Of a stretch of 64,000 nt of DNA, positions 1 through 7,888 are shown piece after piece (position 1 is the first letter of the stretch; each line of letters starts with the position of its first letter). Source of the DNA: Paenibacillus sp. FJAT-29882. Its GTDB lineage: Bacteria > Bacillota > Bacilli > Bacillales > DSM-1321. The DNA is taken from contig NZ_LMVB01000004.1 of assembly GCF_001510645.1 (NCBI RefSeq), positions 115,427 through 179,426 of the forward strand, in the 5' to 3' direction. Under the pieces are notes generated by a model. It saw nothing but the letters and a program-made list of their open reading frames with translations, was not told the origin of the DNA and made no database searches. Position numbers and translations under genes: made by a program.

Positions 1-105
1 ACGCATTACATTAACCATTTGAAAAGCCAGATCATTTTTCAAGATGAAGATGGGTATTTTCATCATATTTTATTTAATAAAATAATCAGCGTTCAAGAAG
101 CATAA
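1..105 (+). CDS. YolD-like protein, C-terminal end (partial)
   Basis: An open frame enters from the left edge and stops at a TAA 13 bases before the uvrX start. The 34 visible residues include a QDEDGYFHHILFNKI stretch, which resembles the C-terminus of YolD-like proteins. In Bacillus those genes commonly sit directly upstream of uvrX/yqjW-type polymerases, often in one SOS-regulated operon. The promoter and any LexA box would lie outside the window. The call rests on the short tail and on position. Confidence 0.6.
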   Translation, partial: THYINHLKSQIIFQDEDGYFHHILFNKIISVQEA

Positions 106-118
106 TGGAGGTCTTGAA

Positions 119-1384
119 ATGATAGACTATAGCCAGTTTCCTGATCGTAAAATTCTTTGTGTGGATATGAAAAGCTTCTACGCCAGTTGTGCTGCTGTGA
201 TGCTTGGACTTGATCCAATGACTTGCTATCTTGCTGTGGTCGGTAGCACCGACCGGCAAGGCAGTGTAGTATTGGCGGCTTCACCGAAAATGAAGAAAGA
301 TTTTAAAATTAAAACTGGATCACGTCTGTTCGAAATACCCGATGATCCACGGATTGCTGTGGTAGACCCTTCGATGGGAACTTTTATAAAAGTCTCGACT
401 GAAATCACAAAACTCTTTTACCGCTATGCACCCCCAAACGCTGTACACACATATTCAGTTGATGAGTCCTTCATTTCCGTAAATGGTTTAGAAAAGATAT
501 GGGGAGATCCTAGAACTATTGCTGAACTTATCCAATTAGATATCCTAAAGGACTTTGGATTAAATTGCACCGTTGGAATAGGCCCTAATATGTTAATGGC
601 AAAATTAGCCCTAGATCTAGAATCGAAAAAAGCACCAAATGGCATTGCAACTTGGACTTATGATGATATTCCTTCAAAACTGTGGCCTATCCACCCTCTG
701 TCCGAAATGTGGGGTATCGGAAGACGTGTTGAAAAAACTCTTAATAACATGGGTATTTTTAGTGTGGGAGGTCTTGCAAATTATCCTCTTGAGCTTTTGG
801 AGAAAAAATTTGGGATTATAGGAAACCAGCTATTTCACCACGCCTGGGGGATAGACCTTTCCGAAATAGGAGCGCCTATATTGAAGGGGCAAGTTAGTTT
901 TGGAAAGAGCCAAGTTTTAATGAGGGACTATAAGGAAGAACACGAGGTTAAAGCTGTAGTATTAGAAATGTGTGAAGAGGTTGCTAAGAGAGCAAGGGAT
1001 AAAAGAAAAGCCGGTAGAACAATCAGTTTCGGTTTAAGTTATTCCAAAGATGAATTTGGCAGTGGATTCCATCGTTCAAGGACTATTGCAAATCCAACAA
1101 ACGTTACCATGGAAATATACAATGTTTGCTTACAACTCATGAAAGAAAGCTATCGAGGGAACACCGTGAGGCAGGTATCCATATCAATTAGCAACTTGGT
1201 TGATGATTATGATATGCAATTAGATTTATTTGATGTAGACGGATGGAAAAAAAGAGAACTTGGCTATGTTGTAGACAAGATTAGAAATAAATATGGTCCT
1301 GCAGCACTATTAAGAGCTGTTTCATACACTTCAGCCGGAACTGCGTTACATCGAAGCAGGTTGGTTGGTGGACATAAAAAATAG
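119..1384 (+). CDS. uvrX: Y-family DNA polymerase, UvrX/ImpB/MucB type
   Basis: A 421-residue protein of normal length for UvrX/YqjW translesion polymerases, which copy damaged DNA templates. The palm motif VDMKSFYAS near residues 15-23 supplies the first catalytic aspartate (D16). YSVDES near residue 115 supplies the Asp-Glu pair, so the active site looks intact. The helix-hairpin-helix WGIGRR is present, and QLDLF near residue 365 fits the beta-clamp binding motif. GGAGG at 107-111 supports the ATG start. The gene follows a YolD-like frame, as is usual. Its stop codon is immediately followed, in the same frame, by a truncated unrelated gene, which suggests a recombination junction. A second copy of its last ~26 codons lies at 37.2 kb on the minus strand. 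Confidence 0.93.
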   Translation: MIDYSQFPDRKILCVDMKSFYASCAAVMLGLDPMTCYLAVVGSTDRQGSVVLAASPKMKKDFKIKTGSRLFEIPDDPRIAVVDPSMGTFIKVSTEITKLFYRYAPPNAVHTYSVDESFISVNGLEKIWGDPRTIAELIQLDILKDFGLNCTVGIGPNMLMAKLALDLESKKAPNGIATWTYDDIPSKLWPIHPLSEMWGIGRRVEKTLNNMGIFSVGGLANYPLELLEKKFGIIGNQLFHHAWGIDLSEIGAPILKGQVSFGKSQVLMRDYKEEHEVKAVVLEMCEEVAKRARDKRKAGRTISFGLSYSKDEFGSGFHRSRTIANPTNVTMEIYNVCLQLMKESYRGNTVRQVSISISNLVDDYDMQLDLFDVDGWKKRELGYVVDKIRNKYGPAALLRAVSYTSAGTALHRSRLVGGHKK

Positions 1385-1849
1385 CGCCAGCGTTTTGAAC
1401 AGCCAGCATATAGTGATAAATACAGAACGGAAGCGAGTGTTTACGCAAAGTTGAGTCAACCTGCTGCTCTTTCGCTTTGGCCATCTGTATCAGATACATA
1501 TTCTTGTACAACAAAAAGTTGCACAAATACAACATATCTTGGTACTGCTTCTACTAGTGGAATTAAATTACTTAAGCATAGTGAAAGCACGAATCTTCTA
1601 AGATGGTCTGTAAATCATAGTGTTGGTATTCCCAAAATGACGGCCCCAGCAATTGATTATACTTTTCTTGCGCAACTTACTAATAAGACATTTATCGCTA
1701 CTGGGCAGCATGATAAGGCACCAAGTCATGAATTTTGGATGAATTACCCATCAGGAAGTAAAAAAATATACTCTCATGAAGTAACTAGTGAAATTGATTT
1801 CTTGAATTTGTTTGGTGTTATACAGGCATCATGGAGTTTTGAGATGTAA
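1385..1849 (+). pseudogene. 5'-truncated DUF3238-like protein
   Basis: From the base after the uvrX stop, the same frame stays open for 154 codons and reads as a normal protein (for example NHSVGIPKMTAPAIDY, then GQHDKAPSHEF). It has no ATG at its left end; the first possible start is a TTG at 1451 without a clear ribosome site. The sequence resembles my memory of Bacillus DUF3238-type extracytoplasmic proteins, which are longer and normally begin with a signal peptide; that assignment is weak. I read it as the 3' part of a gene joined by recombination to the end of uvrX. A good terminator follows at 1923. Confidence 0.5.
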
Positions 1850-1922
1850 AAAGGTTCAATTTATTGAATTTTTCACCAATATTAATGTAATCCTTTCAAA
1901 ACTGCAACAATAGCTCCTCTTT

Positions 1923-1968
1923 ACAAGCGGCTGTCCTTATTGAAGGTGTAGCCGCTTGTTTTGTTTTT
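1923..1968 (+). terminator. Rho-independent terminator
   Basis: ACAAGCGGCT at 1923-1932 pairs with AGCCGCTTGT at 1950-1959 and is followed by TTTGTTTTT. It ends the plus-strand uvrX/relic transcript. Confidence 0.85.
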
Positions 1969-2023
1969 ATGATTATTAAATAATCATCATTTTTATAACG
2001 AGTTTCTTCTATTATATATATCC

Positions 2024-2110
2024 TTAAATGTACTCTCCAAAAATTTCAGATTTCCAAAAGTGAATGGCATGCCGCTCTTTCTCCAGTATTTACTCCAAGT
2101 TAATTTCAGT
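2024..2110 (-). pseudogene. Relic of a tyrosine recombinase C-terminus
   Basis: Reading the minus strand, this stretch encodes TEINLE, a stop, then ILEKERHAIHFWKSEIFGEYI and a stop codon. The intact recombinase at 3534-4679 ends TEIYLEKVLAKERHAIHSW followed by KPEIFGEYI. The two are clearly homologous over about 28 codons, with one nonsense mutation and several silent changes here. The relic begins four bases after the stop codon of the HExxH gene, so that gene lies between two copies of the same recombinase tail. The copies are diverged, so the event is not recent. Confidence 0.8.
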
Positions 2111-2114
2111 GAAT

Positions 2115-3395
2115 CTATATCCCTTTAATTTTCTCTACTGCCTGACGCATATGCTTTTCTAAACCACTATAATAATCGTACCTAAGGTAAGCGTCTGTCT
2201 CTTCCATATCTTCTTGAAAAACACAAGAATGTGATTTATTTGCTAGATCAATAAAACAAGCAGGATGAATATTTAGGCCACCTTCAATACCGTATTTATC
2301 AAATATTTTTATTCCATTCATTTTTTGCACATTATATACTTCAGAAAAAGTCGCATTTTCTGAGTCTATGACTAATTGATTCATCTCCTTTAAAATATCA
2401 GCCTTTAATATATTCTTGTTAGGGAGTTCACTAATTGCAAGAATCTCATCTATTTCTATCAACATATTGTCATTTTTAAAAAAATCAACTTTAGCCTCGA
2501 AAATGTTTTCTAATAAGGTAAGGAAAATAGCGCATGGATTTAAAGAATGCGTATGTTCTAGTAACTTCTTTGTTATACTCCCGAAAATTGAACCTTTGGG
2601 TCTTTTTATTTGAGAATAGTAACAGAAAGGCAAATTTAAACTAATGCTTGAAAATGCCTTACTCAACTTGAAAGCTCGATACAAATCTCCTAAATCTAAG
2701 AAGGAAGATATGAGATGAGCAGCGTGAGAATATACTAACATTTCCGAATTGTAAAGATAATCCGTATATTTTCTATTAACTTGATGGTATTCAATTGTCT
2801 GTAAATCTTTATCCTTAACCATAATAGCTACATTAGCATGGTAAGTTATTTCCGCCCACATAGCATTGGTTTCCCATAGCGCCTCGATTGAGAAAGGCAC
2901 ATTGCCAATAGACTCTCCGCGATATTTAAAATTTGAAAACATACATAAATTAGAATTGGGATTATCAAAAATATCCACACCGAATCCACTATTTAGATTG
3001 TAGGTCCAGTTTCTATAATTAGGATCAGCAATTCCTTTAGCTAAATAAGTAGTGTAGTGATCGTGTTTCCACGCCCTTATTGTGTTAAATAAATCTATGA
3101 TACTATTATTTTCTGTACCAATTTCAATTTCATTCAACGCATTGTATACTTTAACAAGCAACATTTGACCAGATAGAGTAGCTAAGTTATCAAAATAATG
3201 CGAAGCTTCATGGATTATTTTACTAGCGCTATCTATCGTTGTGATTTCAAAATCTCGAGCATTTAGTTGACTAACTAGCTCGTCTAAATGATCTTTGGAC
3301 AAGTCAGTAAAGTTCATTGTTTGACTAATCAATAAATAGGAAGCAATTGCAGAAACATTGGGGAAAGTTAGTAGTTTGTCTATAATATATCCCAC
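2115..3395 (-). CDS. Unknown protein with HExxH motif (putative metallopeptidase)
   Basis: 426 residues, no signal peptide or membrane segment, so probably cytoplasmic. Residues 62-66 are HEASH, inside the helix-like context KIIHEASHYFDN, which fits the zincin HExxH signature (two zinc ligands and the catalytic Glu). A downstream acidic helix, EALWETNAMWAE near residue 168, could supply the third ligand, but that is inference. I do not recognise the family. The frame opens just upstream of the end of a tyrosine recombinase transcribed the same way (137-base gap), and a decayed copy of that recombinase's tail follows its stop codon. This makes the gene look like captured cargo. It could also be a non-catalytic protein with a chance motif. 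Confidence 0.7.
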   Translation of the reverse strand: MGYIIDKLLTFPNVSAIASYLLISQTMNFTDLSKDHLDELVSQLNARDFEITTIDSASKIIHEASHYFDNLATLSGQMLLVKVYNALNEIEIGTENNSIIDLFNTIRAWKHDHYTTYLAKGIADPNYRNWTYNLNSGFGVDIFDNPNSNLCMFSNFKYRGESIGNVPFSIEALWETNAMWAEITYHANVAIMVKDKDLQTIEYHQVNRKYTDYLYNSEMLVYSHAAHLISSFLDLGDLYRAFKLSKAFSSISLNLPFCYYSQIKRPKGSIFGSITKKLLEHTHSLNPCAIFLTLLENIFEAKVDFFKNDNMLIEIDEILAISELPNKNILKADILKEMNQLVIDSENATFSEVYNVQKMNGIKIFDKYGIEGGLNIHPACFIDLANKSHSCVFQEDMEETDAYLRYDYYSGLEKHMRQAVEKIKGI

Positions 3396-3533
3396 CTAAT
3401 GAATTTTATTTATCTCGATCGATTACCTAGAATTAAATTATATCATTTAAATAATGTATTCAGAAATGTCGTTATTTTTTCGATGGAGAAGAGGATCTTA
3501 TTTAAAGTTAAAAATTATTTCATGTTCCTACTA

Positions 3534-4679
3534 TTATATATACTCACCAAAAATCTCAGGCTTCCACGAATGAATAGCATGCCGCTCTTTTGCCAAAACC
3601 TTCTCCAAATAAATTTCAGTTGTTTGGAGCTGTTCATGCCCCAAGCTTTTCATAATGGCGTAAACATCTACACCATTAAGATGCGAAATTATCGCAAACG
3701 CATGTCGGAAATGATGCGTAGAAATAGATGAAGAACGGAATGTTAAGAATGGCAACTCACTCTCTTTAATTATCTTTGTAAGATACTGAGCCAGATAAGA
3801 CGGAGAATAGGCTCGTCCAGTGTTGGTCGTAAAAAGAGGTGAATCTCGTTCCGCATCCTCAATGCTTGCTAATCCTCTTGCAGAACGAAACATTCGAATA
3901 CTATTCATTCCTTTCTCTTTCAAAGGAATTTGCCTTCTTTTATTTCCTTTTCCTAGTACATCTAAAAAGTAAGAACTTGTTATGGAATCATACTGCAAGT
4001 CTTTGACTGTAAGTGTACAGAATTCCTCATTCCTCATTCCTGTCATGGTCAATACATGAATGATTCCAAATACAATCGGATGATTAATCTTACGGAAGTG
4101 GTCCAGGAGTTGAATCACTTCCTTCGGTCCAAGGTCCCGATTTGGCCGATCATCCTTTCGAACACTCGTCTTATAAAAACCGCTATGAATGGGTTCACTT
4201 ATATACTTCACTTCATATAAGAAGTGGAGGAAACTCTTAAGTATCGTCGTTTTTCGTGCTAATGTTGCCGCTGAATAGGCACCTTTTGCTTGAACATACG
4301 GACTTTTTGTTGCTAGCCATTCCTGGTACCGCCGAATATGGCGTGTAGAAAGGGATTTAAATAAAGAGCCGTCCACAACCCGCTCCATATCTAGATCAAT
4401 TTCTGAAGAGTAACGTAATAATTGCTCGATAAAGTGGGTAAGTTCCCGCTCATACTCTTTGATCGTCCGAGCGGATTTATCATGCTGCCGATTCAAATGT
4501 TCTTGTCGATATAAAAACCAGTGAAGCATTTCGACATCCGTAAAGTCTGCAAATGGACTCTGCCCTATTTTTTCCGCATCATCCAATTGACCTTGCAATT
4601 GAGGTAATGATATCTCCCCTAACTGCTTTTTCCAATTTATCACCTGCAAGTCTCTATTGTTTACTGCCAGTTCTTCCAT
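3534..4679 (-). CDS. Tyrosine recombinase/integrase, XerC/D-like
   Basis: A 381-residue site-specific recombinase. It has a SAM-like N-terminal DNA-binding half (YERELTHFIEQLL region) and a C-terminal catalytic half with GMRNEEF (first Arg), HHFRHAF (His-x-x-Arg), LGHEQLQTTEIY (His and the nucleophilic Tyr). All catalytic residues are visible. The ATG at 4679 is chosen because AAGGTG lies six bases upstream; an in-frame upstream codon would be too close. The long AT-rich region 4690-4970 upstream holds its promoter and possibly its target site. The last 28 codons are duplicated as a relic at 2024-2110. It may act as element integrase or as a resolvase. Confidence 0.9.
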   Translation of the reverse strand: MEELAVNNRDLQVINWKKQLGEISLPQLQGQLDDAEKIGQSPFADFTDVEMLHWFLYRQEHLNRQHDKSARTIKEYERELTHFIEQLLRYSSEIDLDMERVVDGSLFKSLSTRHIRRYQEWLATKSPYVQAKGAYSAATLARKTTILKSFLHFLYEVKYISEPIHSGFYKTSVRKDDRPNRDLGPKEVIQLLDHFRKINHPIVFGIIHVLTMTGMRNEEFCTLTVKDLQYDSITSSYFLDVLGKGNKRRQIPLKEKGMNSIRMFRSARGLASIEDAERDSPLFTTNTGRAYSPSYLAQYLTKIIKESELPFLTFRSSSISTHHFRHAFAIISHLNGVDVYAIMKSLGHEQLQTTEIYLEKVLAKERHAIHSWKPEIFGEYI

Positions 4680-4970
4680 TCGTAACACCTTCTTTTTTTA
4701 TATACTCATAAATAATAAGCGCAAGACTATAAATCATAATATCCTAAATTATGTACCTTCTAATCTATTATAACAAATATCAACTATATAGAAATTATGA
4801 ACAACCTAAATAAAGAATACATTTGTTTATGTTAAATTTAAAGTCTATATTATTAGATTCTTATATATTCTGTATATACTTTGATATCTATAAATATATA
4901 TAATATAATTAAAATATATAAAAATAGTATTATATAGATATTTATACATATTCATTCAGGTGGTGATAAA

Positions 4971-5273
4971 ATGATAGATACAGATGTAAAACTCGAATTC
5001 CCAAAATATTTAGATGAAAAATCAGATATAAAAAAAATTAGTGAAGTAGCTCCTGTACGAATTGAACGTTTAGTTCCATATGAAAAGGGAGACTTAGTTC
5101 GCGTGCAGTTGAATGTGACGGAGGAAGAAGATTCTGAAAGTTATTATTACATAAAAGAGTTTGAGAAAAAGCGTGGAGAAGTAATTGAAGTCATTATGCA
5201 GCCGCGTTTACAATATCGAGTTCGTTTCAATCAACAAGATGCTATTTTGTATCATGAAGAACTAACCAGTTAG
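4971..5273 (+). CDS. Small conserved-looking unknown protein
   Basis: A 100-residue acidic protein opening with ATG after a GGTGGTGA ribosome site. It contains VPYEKGDLVRVQLN and later QPRLQYRVRFNQQDAI, which suggests a small beta-rich fold. No membrane segment, no cysteine motif, no family recognised. The 280 bases upstream are very AT-rich (repeated ATATAT tracts) and probably contain divergent promoters for this gene and the recombinase on the other strand. Codon pattern and start site support a real gene. Confidence 0.65.
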   Translation: MIDTDVKLEFPKYLDEKSDIKKISEVAPVRIERLVPYEKGDLVRVQLNVTEEEDSESYYYIKEFEKKRGEVIEVIMQPRLQYRVRFNQQDAILYHEELTS

Positions 5274-5300
5274 TGAATGTGTAAACAGATAATAAAGTAA

Positions 5301-5408
5301 TTGGAAAATAGGGGAGTTATCGTACCTATAAGTGTTGGTATTTGTATTATTGCCATAACCTTAATTCTAATTTCCGGTGAAAAGCGTAAAAAGGTGAATA
5401 TATTTTGA
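5301..5408 (+). CDS. Small single-pass membrane peptide
   Basis: An open frame of 35 codons from a TTG. It contains a hydrophobic run (VGICIIAITLILI) followed by the basic tail SGEKRKK, typical of a one-helix membrane peptide. The start is uncertain because the GGGGAG at 5311-5316 lies inside the frame and no ideal start follows it. Its stop overlaps the TTG start of the next frame at 5405, so translation may be coupled. No function can be assigned. Confidence 0.35.
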   Translation: MENRGVIVPISVGICIIAITLILISGEKRKKVNIF

Positions 5409-5741
5409 AATCTTTGAGAAAGAAAGCCATAACACAAACATTAAATCAGACCTACACATCTACGAGAAATGGTTGGATTATCAAAGATCGTTATGGTGTC
5501 ACGGAGTCCTGCTCTAAGATTAGCGATGTGGAATTTTTAACGATAATTAAATTACATGTAAAATGTATCGAATTGTTCGTGGTCATTTCGTTTTAGATTT
5601 ACTCGTAAAAAATATGTATACCTAATAGAAACGAATGAATCTACTGAAATAAGCAGACCAGTTAAAATAGAAAAGAAATATTTAAAAAGAATGTTAAAAG
5701 ACAGTGGATTTACAGACCGTGTTATAGAGGTGATAAATTAA
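5405..5741 (+). pseudogene. Frameshifted small unknown gene
   Basis: A TTG start after AAGGTG opens a frame of 63 codons (QTLNQTYTSTRNGWIIKDRYG). It ends near 5594, just where a second frame takes over and reads FRFTRKKYVYLIETNES, then VKIEKKYLKRMLKDSGF to a TAA at 5739-5741. Together they give about 112 residues that read as one basic protein split by a frameshift near 5560-5590. It is either a decayed gene or a sequencing error. No family recognised. Confidence 0.45.
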
Positions 5742-6134
5742 TTGGAATTCCACCATATAATCCGAATATCAAAAACACCTAATGCTGATATTGCAAATTC
5801 AAGAGAATTAGTAAGGTGGTAGGCCGTAAAAGTAATTATAATTTCGTCTAAGAGCGTTTCTCGGCATTTCAGTTTTTTTCATTTTCGAAATTATGGTTAA
5901 AAGAATGTAGAAAAACTTTTTTAAGCGTTAATAAAGCAAGGCACCACTGATGAAGGTTTTTATTGCTGACTCGGATGCCTTGAATAACAATATATTTCCC
6001 TATCTGATATTAAGTTACTCTTTTTATGGTAAGTTTTACGAAATTTATTGACGACTATAAATTAACATACATCTTAAAATTTATTTGCATCGTTTAAGGC
6101 AGCGGTAAAAAACTGAAACAGAGGAGTGAGTCTC
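5742..6134. other. Intergenic stretch with little content
   Basis: A possible 26-codon TTG frame (5742-5822) follows the GAGGTG at the end of the preceding relic, but it is too short to support. Around 5936-5985 the sequence AAGGCA and TGCCTT could form a weak hairpin. The remainder is AT-rich and presumably carries the promoter of the following HTH gene. No gene or repeat was recognised. Confidence 0.4.
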
Positions 6135-7097
6135 ATGGATTGGTATACACAGCAGGAAGTAGCAGACAAATTAGGTATCTCTAAAGCTACGGTGTATCAC
6201 TGGGCGAAACAAAAAAAAATTATCAAGATTGCAGATCCTCATCGTGCGATTCGGGAAGTTCGTTATCAAAGAGCGGAGGTAGATGCAATTGCCCAGGAGC
6301 AAGCGAATCAGCCAAAAGGATATCGACCATCAGAAGTTGCAAAAAAATTAGGAGTTTCGGTTCAAAAGATCTATAAACTAATTCAAGAGGGTACAATCAA
6401 TGCAGCTGAAGTACCAGTGGGAGATGAAAGAAAAGCATATGTCGTATCAGCGGTAGAATTTCAGAAAGCAGAAATACTTCTTACCCCTAGTAGAGATGAC
6501 CGCCCTAAACGGAGTGAATTTTATGATAGTAGGAATGACATTGCCTTATTTCAAAAATTCTTTTCTTCCAAAATATCAGAAGCTCGCATAACTCGGAACG
6601 AACAAAACGACTGGGGTTACTTAATTCAATCAAATCAAAAGTGGGTCCCATATGAAGAAGGAGTAAAGATGTACCAACTTGTTCCTAGTTATACGATACA
6701 TACTGATCCTCTTGAATATAAGGGGTATGTTACCTTTGAAATTCCGTCAGATACCATCTGGTTTTATTCTTTTATTGATTACTTATACCAGGTTTGGGGA
6801 ATAGAGAATATTCGACTAAGAACACTTCTAGACGGAACTATTCTACTTTTGGTCCGTGCTGGAGAGAGAACCTTATCATCAATACAAGAAACTTTCTCAA
6901 TTTCAGACTTGCTTCCATTCTTAAGGGAAGGTGAAGTTCTTAGAGATAACGATTTACTTATTTTCAAAAGTACATATCGAAAAACGACTGTTGAACTGCC
7001 AAAAGCGATGTTAAAACAAGTTATGAATGCAGCTGATAAAGAAGGTATTAGTATGAGTCTTTGGCTAGAGAGACTAATTGAAAAGACTCTCAATTAA
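6135..7097 (+). CDS. Two-HTH DNA-binding protein with a C-terminal ribbon-helix-helix-like segment
   Basis: About 320 residues. Residues 4-50 (TQQEVADKLGISKATVYHW) and about 66-110 (RPSEVAKKLGVSVQKIYKLI) are two excisionase/MerR-type helix-turn-helix units. The last 35 residues (VELPKAMLKQVMNAADKEG, then SMSLWLERLIEKTL) look like a ribbon-helix-helix motif of the CopG/Arc kind. The middle is unassigned. ATG 6135 is preferred over the GTG nine bases upstream because GAGGAG then sits at proper distance. Such modular binders on mobile elements act in partition, replication control or excision; which applies here is unknown. Confidence 0.75.
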   Translation: MDWYTQQEVADKLGISKATVYHWAKQKKIIKIADPHRAIREVRYQRAEVDAIAQEQANQPKGYRPSEVAKKLGVSVQKIYKLIQEGTINAAEVPVGDERKAYVVSAVEFQKAEILLTPSRDDRPKRSEFYDSRNDIALFQKFFSSKISEARITRNEQNDWGYLIQSNQKWVPYEEGVKMYQLVPSYTIHTDPLEYKGYVTFEIPSDTIWFYSFIDYLYQVWGIENIRLRTLLDGTILLLVRAGERTLSSIQETFSISDLLPFLREGEVLRDNDLLIFKSTYRKTTVELPKAMLKQVMNAADKEGISMSLWLERLIEKTLN

Positions 7098-7311
7098 GTT
7101 TTTTCGATTTAAAATTATATTATATTTGAGGATATAGTTTTGGTACTCATAGTGGACTAGATAGTCATTGGATTTTTAAACATAAGAAATTTGTTCTTGT
7201 AAAGACAAGACCTTACTTGTTAGTTGGAGCAGTAAAATAGATCCTGTTCCGAACCATGTAAATGTAGGTTTTAAAAAATTTGATCATTTAGACAAATAAA
7301 GGAGCTTGGAA
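7098..7311. other. Intergenic, no gene recognised
   Basis: AT-rich DNA between the HTH gene and a broken gene. Short open stretches exist but none has a start with a ribosome site. Confidence 0.4.
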
Positions 7312-7591
7312 ATGAGTTATATTAATCCGTTAGAAATAATGACTACAAAGGAAAAGGAATAAGTAAGCGATTAAAAACTCGATAGAGCAGACTATAAAGA
7401 TTATTGAATTCTATAAAAATTTAACGCTCAATCAACATGAAAAAGAGATAATAAGTGAGATAATCACAAATAAATCAAAGGAAAATATGAAAAAACAAGT
7501 GGAGAATATGTATGAAGAATTACTGTTAAAAGAAAAGAATGGAGATTCTAAATTAACAAGATTAATTAGCATTTATAAAGGACTTATTTAA
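7312..7591 (+). pseudogene. Frameshifted small unknown gene
   Basis: ATG 7312, preceded by AAAGGAGC, opens 16 codons (SYINPLEIMTTKEKE) and then meets a stop. One frame over, from 7367, a helical acidic/basic protein continues (SIEQTIKIIEFYKNLTL, later KKQVENMYEELLLKEKNG) to the TAA at 7589-7591. The two parts read as one protein of about 90 residues disrupted by a frameshift and an adjacent stop. Family not recognised; the composition suggests a small coiled-coil regulator. Confidence 0.55.
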
Positions 7592-7690
7592 ATTTTCTGA
7601 AATTTAAATAAGAAAAATTGATTAAAAAATTCTATAAAACAAGTAAAATCAGCATTTAACTATAAGTTAGTGATAATTTTGATTACACTT

Positions 7691-7717
7691 ATTCAAAACG
7701 GTACGACTTTTTTTAAC
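7691..7717 (+). repeat. Copy of a dispersed motif around AAACGGTACGACTTT
   Basis: The segment reads ATTCAAAACGGTACGAC followed by a T-run. Closely similar copies occur near 41,388-41,412 (CAAAACGATGCGACTTTTTT) and 41,446-41,470 (CAAACGGTACGACTTT). Both occurrences lie in non-coding DNA downstream of genes. The function is unknown. Confidence 0.5.
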
Positions 7718-7847
7718 CGTACAATATTATTTAAAATCTACAGTAGAGCAATTATGACCTTAGAATCAACAGGAAGGCCTCTTTTAAAGCTTCTGCAGAA
7801 GCAATCTTATTTTCACGGATAAAAAGTATATTGTGAATAACACCATC

Positions 7848-7881
7848 TAACACCCTTTCAGAAAAATTCGAAAGGGTGTTA
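7848..7881. terminator. Hairpin, probable terminator of the lipase gene
   Basis: TAACACCCTTTC (7848-7859) pairs perfectly with GAAAGGGTGTTA (7870-7881), eight bases after the end of the minus-strand lipase frame. A clear T-run is missing on either side, so termination strength is uncertain. Confidence 0.6.
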
Positions 7882-7888
7882 GAGGATG

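Noticed and set aside
1281-1535. An 84-codon minus-strand frame at the end of uvrX
   Set aside because: It overlaps the real uvrX terminus and the adjacent relic; composition and lack of start signals mark it as a shadow.
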